NCBI RefSeq assembly: GCF_038396785.1
Contig: NZ_CP151087.1
Coordinates: 3,596,001 to 3,660,000, forward strand
From: Sphingobacterium thalpophilum
GTDB lineage: Bacteria > Bacteroidota > Bacteroidia > Sphingobacteriales > Sphingobacteriaceae
DNA: 64,000 bases
Reading direction: 5' to 3'
Made by a program: the position numbers and the translations under genes. This document shows positions 63,954 through 64,000 of the stretch, in pieces. Each line of letters starts with the position of its first letter. Position 1 is the first letter of the stretch. The notes under the pieces were generated by a model. It was not told the origin of the DNA and did no database searches. It saw only the letters and a list, made by a program, of their open reading frames with translations.

Positions 63954-64000
63954 TTAAAAAAAGCCCGAATTCCGTAGTCATTCGAGCACCCTCACGCACC
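63937..64000 (-). CDS. ISAon1-type transposase, N-terminal frame (orfA), 3' end
   Basis: The last 20 codons visible on the minus strand (VREGARMTTEFGLFLKKIFG then TAA at 63937-63939) align with the end of orfA in copy 1 (KGTRITQDFAAFLKGISG). The rest lies outside the window. Confidence 0.7.
   Translation of the reverse strand, partial: VREGARMTTEFGLFLKKIFG

Larger units (their letters stand above)
62928..64000 (-). mobile_element. ISL3-like (ISAon1-type) insertion sequence, copy 2, cut by window end
   Basis: The end at 62928-62949 (GGATCATACCGAAAGTTTGG followed by GG) matches the terminal repeats of copy 1 in sequence type and in distance from the transposase stop. The element runs beyond base 64000. 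Its transposase is clearly different from copy 1 (recognisable but far from identical), so the two came in independently. Confidence 0.75.

Noticed and set aside
1..64000. CRISPR arrays, prophage modules, restriction or other defence genes
   Set aside because: None recognised; the only regular direct repeats are the 11-bp array, which lacks spacers and cas genes.

Overview
The window comes from an AT-rich chromosome of a member of the Bacteroidota, most likely Sphingobacteriaceae (Sphingobacterium-like). The support is a GldH lipoprotein, a futalosine-pathway gene (mqnB), DUF3078/DUF2461/DUF2007 genes in typical Bacteroidota order, ISAon1-type (ISL3-like) insertion sequences, and repeated TAnnTTTG minus-7 promoter boxes very close to start codons. 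Species cannot be fixed from sequence alone.

Layout. 0-5.5 kb: the 3' end of holB, ricT-like PSP1 gene, gldH-lpxK, then three small exported LTxxQ (Spy/CpxP-like) proteins. 5.5-12.7 kb: dnaA, dxs, scpA, thiL and nadA, mostly on the minus strand. 12.7-15.86 kb: a 3.1 kb stretch without convincing genes whose right end (about 15.44-15.81 kb) carries a cluster of DnaA-box-like sites exactly where strand composition flips from A/C-rich to T/G-rich on the plus strand. I read this as the chromosomal replication origin; it separates the divergent nadA and nadB. 15.9-24.3 kb: nadB, a gamma carbonic anhydrase, a large lipoprotein, mnmG, an ABC-F ATPase and apaG; two parS-like sites lie just upstream of mnmG.

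24.4-36.5 kb: housekeeping (RsmI-like methylase, Nif3, zinc-ribbon protein, tricorn-like protease, CPBP protease, cdsA, anmK, gcvH). 36.6-40.5 kb: an IS4-type transposase, a small exported protein, pdhB and mqnB. 40.8-42.2 kb: an 11-bp tandem repeat array, then queD-folE. 42.4-47.2 kb: an O-methyltransferase followed by a cell-wall/envelope block (two GH73 glucosaminidases, a carboxypeptidase-regulatory-like protein, a DUF3078 barrel-like protein, an Amidase_2 lipoprotein). 47.3-51.8 kb: a tight minus-strand operon of a PIG-L deacetylase, a 69-residue membrane protein, a 30-residue single-span microprotein and a sodium:solute symporter. 52-53.7 kb: a peroxiredoxin-thioredoxin operon, with an orphan terminator downstream that may mark a small RNA or micropeptide.

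53.9-64 kb is the most plastic part: three tRNAs (Tyr, Arg, Lys), two different ISL3-like elements placed next to tRNA genes, an IS3-type remnant, a frameshifted second tricorn-like protease, a PAP2 phosphatase and an MFS transporter. No CRISPR array, prophage or recognisable defence island was seen. The most interesting content is the origin/parS region, the unannotated microprotein of the symporter operon, and the unexplained repeat and orphan-terminator loci.
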